Origin: Lactarius indigo
Lineage: Eukaryota > Basidiomycota > Agaricomycetes > Russulales > Russulaceae
Length of the DNA stretch: 64,000 nucleotides
Assembly (NCBI GenBank): GCA_025766275.1
Contig: JAFKAC010000123.1
Location: forward strand, 1 to 64,000
Direction of reading: 5' to 3'
Part shown: positions 31,665 through 43,694 of the stretch, one piece after another
Position numbering within the stretch: the stretch's first letter is position 1
Layout of the letters: each line of letters begins with the position of its first letter
The notes under the pieces: model-generated
What the model saw: only the letters and a program-made list of their open reading frames with translations
Databases searched by the model: none
Told to the model about the DNA's origin: nothing
Translations under genes and position numbers: made by a program

Positions 31665-33178
31665 TCAAGCTTGTGTGGGCAAGGAAAACTCAAGCCCAAG
31701 CTGTTCCCTGAATTTTAGGAACTTAATGCGACCCAGGTTCTTAGTAAAAAGATCTATGGGGTTCTCAGCTCCTTCTATAAAGAATAACTCTATCTTCTTA
31801 TCATGGATTACTTCATGTATGTAGTGGTGACGTAAATCAATGTGTTTAATCTGTTTATCTTGAACCAGATTAGAAGATAGGAATATGGAGCCTTGATTAT
31901 CTCCGCATAATGGAATTGGTTCTAGATTTATTTCAAGCTCATGAAAGAGCAATCATATCCAAACCAATTGTCTGCTTGTATCACACAGTGACATATATTC
32001 TGCTTTAGTGGATGAAAGCACAATTGACTTTTGTGCTCTCGAATTCCAGCAAAATATTCCATTTGCCATTTTTACTAAGTATCCCATAGTGGACTTCCTG
32101 GTAACTGGGTCTGAAGCCCAGTTGGAATCTGCATATGCTATTATACCAGCATCACTCTTGCTGTCATAGACTAAGGCATGGTTTGAAGTGCCAAGTAAAT
32201 AGTGGCATATATAAAGAGCACACTTTAAATGGTCTTCTGATGGGTTGGCAGCAAACTGTGCCATTTTGGTAACAGCATAGGCAATATCTGGTCATGTACC
32301 AGTCATAATATATAGGAGTGATCCTATCACTTGTTGGTATGAAGCGCGGAGATCTGGAGATGCAGTTCCCTTATTAGGGGTAGGATGATACCCTTCTGGT
32401 AGTGGAGTGGGTACTGATTTGGCATTAATCAGTTTGAAGCGCTGCTTCAGGGAATCAATCTGTTTTTTATGTTTTCCGAGGAAGAGGACATCATTGACGT
32501 AAACAATTACTACAATTGTTTTATCCTCATTTACAAACAGACCTGAGTCTGATTGTAGACGCATACAACTTAGAGTGCCCATGGATTTATCCAGCGCTCT
32601 CCACCAAGCAAGAGCAGCTTGTTTAAGTCCGTAGATGGCTCTTCTAAGGCGCATCACTTTGTTTTGTTGGCCAGGGATTTTAAACCCTTTAGGTTGTTCC
32701 ATGTAGAGTTCCTCATCGAGGTCTCCATATAGGAAGGCTGTTTTGACGTCCAGTCCAGAGATGTGCCAATCCTTCAGTGCTATAAGCATGAGCATCATCT
32801 GGACAGTCTCAAAGCATACTACAGGTGAGAATATTTCATCATAATCAATGCCTTCAACCTGAGAAAAGCCTTTGGTGACTAGCCTGGCTTTCTTTCGACC
32901 ATCTGACTTTAAGTCAAATACCCATCAATTCTTGATAACCTTTCTGCCTTTTGGTGGATGAACAAGTTTGTAGACTTTGCAATTGTGAAGGGAAGCAAGT
33001 TCCTCTTTGCACGCATTACACCACTCCTCCTGAGACTCACTTGGCATTTTAAGCATGTCCCAATAGGTCCATTCACGAATATTAGAGGTATCAGGTGCGT
33101 CTAGATCTATTGGTGAAACTGCTTTGGCAAGCAGAAGATCTAGAAAATTGACTCCCCCTTCCTGAGCAAGGCAGGCGA
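31665..33178 (-). pseudogene. copia 2 reverse transcriptase-RNase H, inactivated
   Basis: It is homologous to copia 1 throughout. Defects: TGA for the CGA codon of copia 1 at two sites (NRW and the R before PDIAYA); the catalytic YIDD becomes YVND (D to N at 32493-32495); and about 43 codons are lost near 32440, exactly between the two GCAGCGCTTCA repeats still present in copia 1. This copy is catalytically dead. Confidence 0.85.
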
Positions 33179-33688
33179 TGTTACGGTATGGACCAATTAT
33201 GTGTTACGAATGACTCATGGCCAGTTATGACTATGGCCCGATACTAGTATTAGTCATGGACTCTTACATCGCATCAGTCAGCACAGTAGTTTGCATGTGA
33301 TTGTGACTTGTGTATGACTCATTCCTAGGATAGCTGTACTAGGGTTCGAGCTAGTTATGCTATTGGTTTCTTACTGTTCTAGCAGGCGCTTTAAAGCCCG
33401 CATGTATCTGTATAAGTAGTCGCCTTAGAAGACCAAGAGTCCCCATCTTGGTCTTCTTCAATCCACCATCTTGATGCGTCTCTTGTCTGCCTTAGTCTTC
33501 GACTAAGTGTACTTCCGCTCCTATCCACCAAGGGATAGTAACTCTTAAACCTTTGCTGCAGCATGTGCCGTCGTGCCCCTGTTCAGCTCGTGTTGGGTTG
33601 ACACATGATCCCCATTCGCTAGACATTCACTAAGTTGATTATGCCTGTTTAGAGTCCAAGTCAGGACTAACGCCGGTGGAGCGTAACA
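33179..33688 (+). repeat. 5' LTR of G2
   Basis: TGTTACGG...GCGTAACA, 510 bp. It contains a TATAAGTAG box near 33411 as likely promoter. It has TG or CA at several places where the 3' LTR keeps CG. Confidence 0.9.
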
Positions 33689-33699
33689 TTAAGACCAAG

Positions 33700-35697
33700 A
33701 TCCTCATCGTGGCGTACTCAACCAGAGACCAGTGGATGTCCTTCCATCCCTACCACATTGAACGACGAGGAGATTGTAACGTACCAACAAGATTCCTAGG
33801 AACAGCCTAGTGGAGAGAATGAGGAGAAGACACCGGATATTTCGTAGAGTTCAACGGTCCTAACCGTTTTCGACCTGTTGAGTTCAACTTCGAACATCCT
33901 TGTTGTGTCGAGGTTACTTGGAATCCCATAGACCATCGCTGGGATATCGTACGACCAGCAGGACAAAATTACAACTGCGACATTGACGCGCGAGAACTTA
34001 ATAGCTGCGCAGACTATGGTCCTATTGACGGACAAGCACAAGAACACACAGACAAAGGAATTAGTGAAGAAGAAGCCTCTGAAAGCCAGTCACCAAGCAG
34101 AGGAACAACACCAGCAGAAGAGGCTAGCCTAGGGGCTATTGGTGATCGCATCATACAACAAACTGAGTCTCTAACCATTCACCAACCCAAACCAGAAATA
34201 ATCCACATTCACAGCCCAGCAGTCACAATGGCAACTGCCACTATTACACAAGAAGAAGTGCAGCTCACTATCAAAGCAAGGGACCAAATAGCCCTAGAAG
34301 AGCAAAGACAAATCACCGAAGAATCGCAAGCTAATTTAGCCCCCATCAACCCATATACAGGTCATCGAATGACAGACGATGACGTAGCAATCCACCGCGC
34401 TATTGGACCAGACGTGGCTGACCCCCCTAGTGGAGGAGGTGGACCCCCTGGTGATTTACCACCAAGAGGAGGACCCCCACCGGGAGGACCCAGATTCGAA
34501 GGGTTTCCTGGGGGATTTCCAGGAGGACCACCAGGAGGAGGACCACCAGGAGGAGGACATCCAGGAGGAGGATTACCAGGTGCAGGTCCCATCATTCCCC
34601 CTCCAAGCAACAAATTAGCTGGTGAAGCACCAACAGTATTTGACAGAGAATGCGCAAAAGTCAAAGTGTTCCTCACCCAATGGCATGTGTATTGGGGAAT
34701 GAATGCCGATGAAGGCATCATGGCCACTCCATATCGACGCGCCCTGCTCTTTTTATCATATATCAAGGGCGTTAACGTTAGCGAATGGGTACTGGCCATG
34801 CTCACCTGGCTTAACGGCCAAATACAAGCAGGAATACCCTGGACTAGTGAAGGACTATGGAATGAAGTTACGCGCAGCTTCATGCAGCGCTTCCGAAACA
34901 CGATGGAACAAGAACAAGCTCAATACGAGCTTAAGAAGGGAGTCAAAATGATCGGGGGCAATCTAGATGAGTATTGTACCCAATTCGAGCAGTTAATACA
35001 CCTGCACTCAGTACAGACTTGACGACCCCCAAACGCTGGATCTGTTTGCAAGCGGATTACCGAAGGACCTGTATGAAAAGGTCTACACCCTCGACAACCC
35101 CTGCAATTATCACGAGTGGAAAGAAGCAGCCACCACTCGTCAACAACAATACCTTCATCTCAAAGCAGTATTAAACAAAGGGGTCCCCCAAGGGCAAGGA
35201 CAAGGACGATCATGTCAACAACAAGAATGGCAAGGACCGCCGAGAAGTTCTTGGCAACCAAGAAACTTGCCCCAAGATCCAAACGCAATGCATACCTCCG
35301 CAGATCGAATTCGAGGGCGACTTACAGGAGCTGAAGATATACTCACTCCTCGTCCCCCGTACCGACCCCAAGGAGGATTCCTCCAAAAAGGAGGAGGACG
35401 TAACAACCAAAGGCCAGTCACTTGCTACAATTGTGGGAAGGACGGACACATGGCACGTGATTGTAGACAACCACTGAGGAGGCTACCAGCCCCAAACACC
35501 AACAAGTCGCTATATCGATACCAACTACCATCAGCAGGAGCCAGAAGTCGCTACCAGGGCAGTTCAAGATGTACCCCCTCAACAGCACGCCAGTGATTGG
35601 CTTAACGGAGTAGCAGGAGAATCAGACGATGTAAAAGACATCATCCTCCAACAACTATGGAAGAAGGAGGGTTTTCAAGACGCCCTCACCCATTGGC
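33700..35697 (+). pseudogene. G2 Gag
   Basis: The N-terminal block (TRDQW, RRGDCNVPTRFLG, GYFVEFNGP, WNPID) has two early stops near 33809 and 33821. The frame from the ATG at 34228 (MATATITQEEVQ) is open through a glycine/proline-rich tract and the capsid-like region (FDRECAKVKVFLTQWHVYWGMN) to TGA at 35020. A one-base shift there is needed to continue (QYRLDDPQTLDLFASGLPKDL) to the zinc knuckle CYNCGKDGHMARDC. A further shift leads to KDIILQQLWKKEGFQDA at the frameshift site. Confidence 0.75.
35669..35675 (+). promoter_or_regulatory. candidate -1 frameshift site in G2 (GGGTTTT)
   Basis: In gag frame GAG-GGT-TTT fits the X_XXY_YYZ slippery pattern. The pol frame (GGFSRRPHPLAWVRAVNCNSV) starts in -1, and the heptamer is identical in G4. 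Confidence 0.6.
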
Positions 35698-37750
35698 CTG
35701 GGTGAGGGCAGTTAATTGTAACAGTGTAATCATGACTCACTATCGTTCTATGAGAGTTCCAGTATCGATTCACACCAATTACGCAATGGCCAACATACGA
35801 GCCATTAGTCGACTCAGGAGCAACCCATTGCTTCATGAGACCGTCCTTTGTAAAAAGGATGGGGCTTGGGACAAAACCACTCGACGTCCCAAAGAAAATA
35901 TGGAATATCGACAACACTGAAAATAGATCGGGGCGTATTACTCATTATACCGATGTCGACGTCCAGACTAAAGGAATTCACAAGGAGATTCGCTTCCTTA
36001 TCACCGATATAGGAAACGAAGATATTGTACTGGGATATCCTTGGCTTGCAATATACGACCCTCACATCAAATGGTCGCAAGCCGCCATACATGAAGACAT
36101 GCTTTCCATTATTATCCAATCAACCAACCCTCGCATCAAAATAATACCAGTTGTCGCTGCAACCACAGTCAAAAACAACGACTATGAGGTGATACACTCC
36201 TGTGTTATTACAGATGAACAACGACAGCAATTTGAAGAAGGATGTCAAATCAGAGCCACAGCCACCGATCTCGCCATCGCGGCTCAACAATATGTTACCA
36301 AAGCTGAGTTACCCCCTGAGTATCAAGAATTTGAACGCCTCTTCAGTGAAGAAGCATCGGACAGGTTTTCACCCAGCAGGCCCTGGGACCACGCCATCAA
36401 ATTTAAGCCTGGGACAGCCAACGCAATTGACTGTAAAATATACCCCATGACTTAAGAAGAAGACAAGAAATTGTGTGAATGGATCAACGAACAGCTAAGA
36501 AAGGGTACATACGACCATCCAAATCCCCATACGCTTCATCCTTCTTCTTTATCAAAAAAAAGGATGGAAAATTATGGCTAGTTCAAGACTATCGGAAGAT
36601 TAATGCGGTCACCATCCGCAATCAATATCCACTTCCTCTCATCTCTGATCTTATTACTGACCTCAGCAATGCTCACATCTACACCAAACTCAACGTTAGA
36701 TGGGGGTATAACAACATATGCATCAAGGAAGGAGACGAGGAGAAAGCCACGTTCAAAACGCGTTATGGCTTGTTCGAACCTACGGTGATGTTTTTCGGCT
36801 TAACCAATTCCCCAGCAACGTTCCAGACCATGATGAACTTCATCTTTAGAGATGTCGTTGCGAAACATGAACAACGAGGAACCATTATTTGGGTCTACAT
36901 GGATGATATAGGTATAGCCACAGGACTGAACCACTCCCTACCGGACCACATAGAAGCCGTCAAAGACGTACTCCGCGTATCTGCCGAACATGACCTGTAC
37001 TACAAACTCGAGAAATGCCTCTTCCACTCCCCATGCATGGATTACCTGGGGGTAATCCTTGAAAAGGGGGTGACACATATGGACCCCGTCAAAATTTCTG
37101 GCATTAAGGACTGGCCTACGCCAACCAAAGTTAAGGATGTTTGCTCTTTCCTTGGCTTTTGCAATTTTTACCGACCATTCATACGAGGATTCGCAACCAA
37201 AGCACGACCTCTTAACAGGCTCACACATAAAGACACCGAATGGCACTGGGGGACTGAGGAAGAGAAGGCCTTTCAAGACCTCAAAACCCTTGTTACTAGT
37301 GAACCTGTCCTTGCACACCCAGATCTCACCCAACAATTTGAACTGGAGGTTGATGCATCAGGATTCGCTACCAGGGCCATTCTCCTTCAACGCAAAACCG
37401 ACGGCAAACGACATCCTATCAGCTACTATTCGTCCACCCTCAACCAAGCTGAAAGAAATTATGACATTTATGACCTTGAACTCCTAGCAATTGTCAAGGC
37501 CTTCTGCCACTGGAGACCCCTCTTAGCGGGCTCCCCTCACAAAATCAAAGTGTTCTCCGACCACCTCAACCTGCAATACTGGAAATCACCACAAAAAATT
37601 AGCAGATGCGTAGCCAGGGAAGTACTCGAACTTTTGGAATACGATTTCGAAATTCATCACATTAAGGGAACTTCCAATGGACGCGCTGATGCACTGTCAC
37701 AAAGGCCAGACTACAACCAGGGAGAAAATGATAATGAAGGAGTAACGGTA
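35676..37750 (+). pseudogene. G2 protease, reverse transcriptase and RNase H
   Basis: Protease: EPLVDSGATHCF, reached only after a one-base shift near 35797; then VLGYPWL. RT: KKDGKLWLVQDYRKIN, YPLPLISDL, FGLTNSPATFQ and the catalytic WVYMDDIGIA, then KCLFH and DYLGVI. RNase H: ELEVDASGF and SDHLNLQYW. Defects include TAA at 36454-36456 (Q in G4) and a frame change near 36503. From 36504 to TGA 37943-37945 the frame is open. Confidence 0.8.
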
Positions 37751-39240
37751 TTACTGGAAAGTATCTTTGCACGTGCTACCACGCTGGGAGAACCACGACA
37801 TTCACACTGGAGGCCTGAGATCTTACCAGTAGAAATGACCCCAGAACATCCCATTTATGAACAAGATACAGCTAAGTTGAAACCTTGGGTTGATGCTCAT
37901 AAGCTAAAAGACATCGAAGGGACGTGGTATAAAGATGGACGCTGAGTGGTCACCGGCGGCATCCATGACAAGTGCACCATCATTGCTGCCCATCACAATT
38001 CCCCTGTCTATGGCCACCCTGGTATTAAACGCACTCTCCAACTCACCGAACGACACTACTGGTGGCCACAAATGAAGAACAACATCACAGACTACGTCAA
38101 AGGCTGCGTGGAGTGTCAGCGACACAAAGTTAACCTTCACCCCATCAGAGCGCCCCTACGACCTATCTATGCCAAACCGGAAGCCCTGCCATTCGAGACC
38201 ATTGCAGTGGACTTCATCACTAAACTTCCTGTTTCACAGGGCTATGATTCCATCCTGACAGTGACAGATCATGACTGTACCAAGGCTGCTGTTTTTATTC
38301 CCTGTAATGAAGAGATAACAGCTGAGGGAACAGCAGCCCTGTACGTATCACACGTCTTCCCACGATTTGGACTCCCCTTGCGCGTTATCAGTGATAGAGA
38401 TCCCTGTTTCGCGTCCAAGTTTATGTGGGAGATATGCAAAATCCTTGGCATCAGCCAAAATATCTCAACCACTTATCACCCCAGAACCGACGGCCAATCA
38501 GAACGAACAAATCAATGGCTGGAACAATATCTCCACTTCTGGGTGAATGAATGACAAGATGACTGGGTTTGTTATCTACCGATGGTGGAATTCACGCATA
38601 ACAATTGGCCTAATGAGACTACGCGGGAGTCCCCCTTCTTCCTCTTATCAGGGTTCAACCCTCGCGCTGATTGGACCAATAGGCCTTCCCCTATCCCACA
38701 GGTGTCGTTAAGGTTAGATTAGTTCAAACAAGCGCGACAGCGTGCCTTCTCCTGTATGCTCCGGGCGCAAAAGTTATGGATCAAACATAAAGATACGCCC
38801 AAGTTCAAAGAAGGAGACCTCGTGTGGCTTGAAGGACACCACTTATGCACACACCAGCCAACCGTGAAACTAGCTGCCAAACGGCATGGACCATTTAAGG
38901 TCATCCAGGTGATGTCCCCTGTCAATTATCGTCTTGAACTTCCCACACAGTGGAGCATCCATGATGTCTTCCACATAGACCTTCTCACACCTTATTGTGA
39001 AACACCCACGCACGGACCAAACTATCAGCGCCCACCACCTGATTTGGTCGATAACGAAGAAGAATACAAGGTCGAGAAGATTCTAGACTCTCGGCGATTC
39101 GGCAGAAGACAACAGCTCCAATACCTCGTGAAATGGAAGGGGTATCCTGACTCAGACAATCAGTGGATAGATAAGGATGACATATTTGCCGATGAAGCCA
39201 TTCGGGACTTCAAAAATTCCAACCCCAATAGAGAAACGCA
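37751..39240 (+). pseudogene. G2 integrase with chromodomain
   Basis: HHCC finger (HHNSPVYGHPGIKRTL, CVECQRH), integrase core aspartates and glutamate (AVDFITKL, SDRDPCF, DGQSERTNQW), then GHHLCTHQPTVKLA, and a chromodomain EYKVEKILDSRRFGRR with YLVKWKGYPDSDNQWI. TGA at 37943 is shared with G5; TGA near 38551 and TAG near 38720 are CGA and CAG in G5. The chromodomain is expected to guide integration to modified chromatin. Confidence 0.8.
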
Positions 39241-40465
39241 TATAAGGATGACCTCTCACCATGATAAGTCCCCATCATCCATTCCTCTCATGTCCTCTAC
39301 TCGACACAATGACCAGCTCGCACTCCTCTCCACCCTCGTCAACGACTCTGCCACCACGCTTGTTAACCCTGACTCCACCGACAACACCGCAACCATTAGA
39401 ACTGCAACCACAGAAGGCCCCGCCATGCAGCATGAGGACAACGGGCCTATCACTGCTGAAGAATTGCAGCAGACACTGCAACGATTCCCTATGCCCATAC
39501 AGGGAACTCTTGACGACAATCCAGCAACAGCTCAACCAACACCTCCACCACCAATCTACGCCCTTACCAACCCCAACACCGGTGAGCCCGAAGTCTTCAT
39601 CACCAAAGACGAGCTTTTTTGGCTTCAAGCAGCTGTCCCGTGCAGTGAGACCACCAGACGCCATGAAGAAGTATGAACAAGAATGGAAGGAGACGGTGGT
39701 GTGGTGGCAGCAGGAGCAACTGCATATTGCCGCCTGCTGACGCTGAATGATGAAGGAGCGAAGGGAGTACTGGACGAAGATGAGGATGAAGACAAGCTTA
39801 GAGACCACTACCCCATCAGGCACGCGTTCCTTAATCATGAATTCTACGCTGAAGATCCAGCCGCCACTCCCTACCTCGTCGACGCAGTGGGGGGGCCTTT
39901 ACACAGGGGACGAGTCGCCGTGGCACAAGCGGCTCGTTATACACCAATGGGTGAACGAGACCCAGCAACCAGAGCCGTTATCCCTGAAGGGTTCTGGGTC
40001 AATAGAGGACCCGATTACATTCTGTTCCCGATCAAACTCCCCAACGGACTGATGATACAAGCGTCCCACGTACAGGTTATCCAGGGAGGAGACCCCTTTG
40101 TACTCGGACTAGCTCCGGGATCGGGCTTCCTTTACGGTAAACCCCTCTACACCACTCCCCATCTCCCGAAGAACAACTGCGCGTTCATACCCCATGAAGA
40201 GTACTTCATGCTCCGTGATCGACACCCCACTGACCTACTACTAATGCGCATTGGGGATGTCACCCTCACTCAAGAATTATGCCGGTTCTGGCAATTCGTG
40301 TTCGCCGAGGACCAATTGGAGAAGCAGATTCAGCAACTACAAATGGAGAGGGAGATGGTGGTTGCGGATAAAAAGGACAGTCTCTATCGCTTGGAGCACG
40401 CTAACATACTAGAGCGGATGGAGGACGAAGCGGAGAAGATGAGGCAAGAATTGATAGCAGACTAG
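39241..40465 (+). pseudogene. G2 C-terminal extension of Pol, unknown function
   Basis: Downstream of the chromodomain the same frame continues for about 400 codons to TAG at 40463-40465, broken by TGA at 39674 (CGA in G5). It has a proline/threonine-rich part, a conserved block (HYPIRHAFLNHEFYAEDP, GFLYGKPLY, IPHEEYFML) and a C-terminal coiled coil (LEKQIQQLQMEREM). G5 and G4 have the same extension and G6 has a related separate frame. It sits where env lies in retroviruses but has no signal peptide or membrane segment. Confidence 0.7.
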
Positions 40466-40497
40466 TGAGGTGGGCCTCACTCCTGAAAAGGGGGTGA

Positions 40498-41005
40498 TGT
40501 TACGGTACGGACCAATTACGTGTTACGAATGACTCATGGCCGGTTATGACTACAGCCCGATACTAGTATTAGTCATGGACTCTTACATCGCATCAGTCAG
40601 CACAGTCATTTGCATGTGATTGTGACTTGTGTATGACTCATTCCTAGGATAGCTGTACTAGGGTTCGAGCTAGTTATGCTATTGGTTTCTTACTGTTCTA
40701 GCGGCACTTTAAAGCCCGCACGTATCTGTATAAGTAGTCGCCTTAGAAGACCAAGAGTCCCCATCTTGGTCTTCTTCAATCCACCATCTTGATGCGTCTC
40801 TTGTCTGCCTTAGTCTTCGACTAAGTGTACTTCCGCTCCTATCCACCAAGGGATAGTAACTCTTAAACCTTTGCTGCAGCGTGTGCCGTCGTGCCCCTGT
40901 TCAGCTCGTGTTGGGTTGACACATGATCCCCATTCGCTAGACATCCGCTAAGTTGATTATGCCTGTTTAGAGTCCAAGTTGGACTAATGCCGGTGGAGCG
41001 TAACA
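40498..41005 (+). repeat. 3' LTR of G2
   Basis: TGTTACGG...GCGTAACA, 508 bp, preceded by the purine-rich AAAAGGGGGTGA. It retains more CpG sites than the 5' LTR. Confidence 0.9.
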
Positions 41006-43153
41006 CTCACCTCATGCAACCACTCACTCATCTATTACAAAAAGATGTTCCTTTTGTATGGACATCTGAATGCACTACCACACTGGACATGCTCCTTCAT
41101 GCTGCTTGTTCGTGACATGCACTGCAACAACCCGATGCTGACAAACCATACCAGCTCCAGACAGATGCTTCTCTCTTCGCCATCGGAGCAATTTTAACAC
41201 AACTGGATGAGTGAATAAACAACAAGTGGTTGGCTATTTCTCCCAATCACTCTCATCCGCCAAACATAATTACGACATCTACGATCGCAAGTTCCTTGGC
41301 CTTGTCCATGGTCTTGAACATTGGCGTCATTTGCTCGTTGCTTCGCAACACCCTGTTACTGTCTTAATGGACCATGCCAACCTCCTTCACTACTGCTCCC
41401 CCCAACACATTAATTGCCGTATCACACGCCTCATCAACATTCTTGCTGATTATGACTTGTGATTGTGACACATCCCTGGACCTCACTTGCATGCCGACGC
41501 ACTCTCCCACCACCCCAATTTCATCGTGCCCACTGATGACAATGCCGGTGTCATTGTTCTTCCATTGTCCTATTTTATTAATGCCACTTGTATCACTACC
41601 CTCGACAATCATTGCCATTATGTGCAACTTGACGGCCTTCCTTCGGACTGGGTTTCCCGCTTCTCCTTGTCTGCTGACATTCCCAACTCTCCCCTACTTT
41701 TTCATCACTGTTGACTGGTGATTGTGGATGATCTTCCCCTTAGACAGGAGGTGATTGCATCCTTCCATAATGCAATTACGGCAGGACACCTCAGAGTCAC
41801 CAAAACACTTCTGCACATCCAAAAACATTACTGGTGGCCCAAAATGAAAACGGATGTCACTAACTACATAGCAGGTTGTTTCACCTGTCAGTCAAACAAA
41901 AACCTACCTGGACAACCAAAAATACCCCTTGCACCCATCTATCCATATCACGACACCTTGCCATTCCAGGTCATAGCCCTCGATTTCATCATCAAACTAC
42001 CACAATCAGAAGGTTACAATTCCATCCTAACTATCACGGACCAAAGCTGCTTGAAGGCGGTGGTCTTCATACCCTGCTGGGAAATGGATGATGCTGAACA
42101 TGTAGCTGCGCTATATGTATGGTTTGTTTTACTGCATTACAGCATCCCCTGGAAGGTCATCTCAGACAGAGATCCGTGCTTCACCGCAGCGTTCTCAAAA
42201 GCTGTGTGTAAAACCCTCCAAATCGAGCAGAATATCAGCACAGCTTATCACCCACAATTGGATGGCCAATCAGAAAGGACGAATCAATGCCTCAAACAGT
42301 ACCTACAAATTTATTCTAACTATCAACAGGACACGTGGGCATGATGGCTACCCATCGCTCAATACACGCTCAATGCCTGGGTATCAGAAACAATGAAGAA
42401 GGCACCATTCGAGTTGCTCCTCGGTTTCATCCCCATGGTCCACCAACCCATCGCTATCAATACCCTGTCGCCCCATGCCGATAGTTGATTACAGGAGCTA
42501 GCGGAAGTTCAACAGCATGCTAAAGAAGCCATGAAAGCCACCCAAACATGATGGGTACAGGAAATGAAATACCAGCCTTATCGTATTGGCAATCAGGTGT
42601 GGCTCAAAGCCACCAATCTGAAAACAACACATCCCACAGCAAAGTTAGCCGCACCACAATATGGGCCGTTCCTTATCACGCAGCATATCTCTGACATGGC
42701 TTATCAGCTCCAATTACCTTCAAACTGGCGTATTCATAATAGTGTTCCACACAGGATTGCTAACGCCATTCAAACAGACCATAGAGAATAGAGCTACAAT
42801 ATCCAAACCACCTCCAGACCTTATAGATGGGGAAGAAGAGTGGGAAGTGGAGGAACTTCTTGATTATTGACTCCAAGGGCAGAAAAGAACCCCACAATAC
42901 CTCATACAATGGAAAGGGTTTATGGCCACACACAATAGTTGGGAACCAATCACTAACATACACGCCCCAGAACTCATCCGTGACTATAAAGAACGAACAC
43001 AACGAGTCATTAACAGCATTACAACAGACATGGATCCCCCGATATGACATCCACCGCAGTACCCCTGGATCACTGACAATGACATCCCAGGGTACATATG
43101 TGCCCAGATCAATCGTGAAGTCAAGAAATGGGCAAATGTCGGTAACACCTACA
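41006..43153 (+). pseudogene. decayed gypsy G3: RNase H, integrase, chromodomain
   Basis: The fragment starts inside RNase H (QLQTDASLFAIGAIL, NYDIYDRKFLGLVHGL). It runs through the HHCC finger (GHLRVTKTLLHIQKHYWW, CFTCQ), integrase core (LDFIIKLPQ, SDRDPCF, DGQSERTNQC) and chromodomain (EWEVEELLDY, YLIQWKGF). Many stops interrupt it. It belongs to a different lineage from G2, G4 and G5, and is bounded by the G2 LTR and the G5 LTR. Confidence 0.8.
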
Positions 43154-43662
43154 TGTTACGCTCCACCAGCGTCAGCCCGACTTGGACCGAGGATAGGCGT
43201 AATCAACTTAGCGGAAGAGGGCGAATGGGGATCACGTGTCAACCCAACACAGGCTGAACAGGGGCTCTTATGGCACACACTGCAGCAGAAGGTAGAAGAA
43301 GACTACCCCTTGGCGGGTAGTAGTTGGAAGCACACTTAGTCCGAGACTAAGGCAGACAATAGACGAATCAAGTGGTGGATTGAAGAAGACCAAGATGGGG
43401 ACTCTTGGTCTTCTAAGACGACTACTTATATGGGTACATGCGGGCTTTAAAGCACCGCTTGAATAGTAACTAACCAATAGTGTAACTAGCTCGAACCCTA
43501 GTACAGCTATCCTAGGAATGAGTCATACATGAGTCACAATCACATGTGAACTACCATGCTGACTGATACGATGTAAGAGTCCATGAGTAATATCAGTATC
43601 AGACCTTACTCATAACCGGTCATGAGTCATGTGTAGTGTGTCATCAAGTTCGTACTGTAACA
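43154..43662 (-). repeat. 3' LTR of G5
   Basis: It reads TGTTACAGTACG...GCGTAACA on the minus strand, 509 bp, clearly homologous to the G2 LTRs, with the purine-rich AAAAGGGGGTGA before it. Confidence 0.85.
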
Positions 43663-43694
43663 TCACCCCCTTTTCAGGAGTGAGGCCCACCTCA

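Larger units (their letters stand above)
30297..33178 (-). mobile_element. Ty1/copia element copia 2, 5'-truncated
   Basis: Minus-strand sister of copia 1: pol fragment (33178-31665), 3' untranslated region interrupted by a solo LTR (31476-30897), and 3' LTR (30697-30297). The left part of the element (gag to integrase) ends abruptly at the G2 LTR. Confidence 0.85.
33179..41005 (+). mobile_element. Ty3/gypsy chromovirus G2 with both LTRs
   Basis: LTRs 33179-33688 and 40498-41005 enclose gag, protease, RT, RNase H, integrase, chromodomain and a C-terminal extension. The LTRs differ at roughly 15 positions, many of them CG against TG or CA. The flanks are unrelated (copia 2 on the left, gypsy G3 on the right) and show no target-site duplication. 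Multiple stops and frameshifts make it inactive. Confidence 0.9.

Noticed and set aside
39241..40465. The gypsy C-terminal extension as an envelope gene
   Set aside because: It sits in the env position but has no signal peptide, membrane span or cleavage motif and is fused to Pol in three elements.
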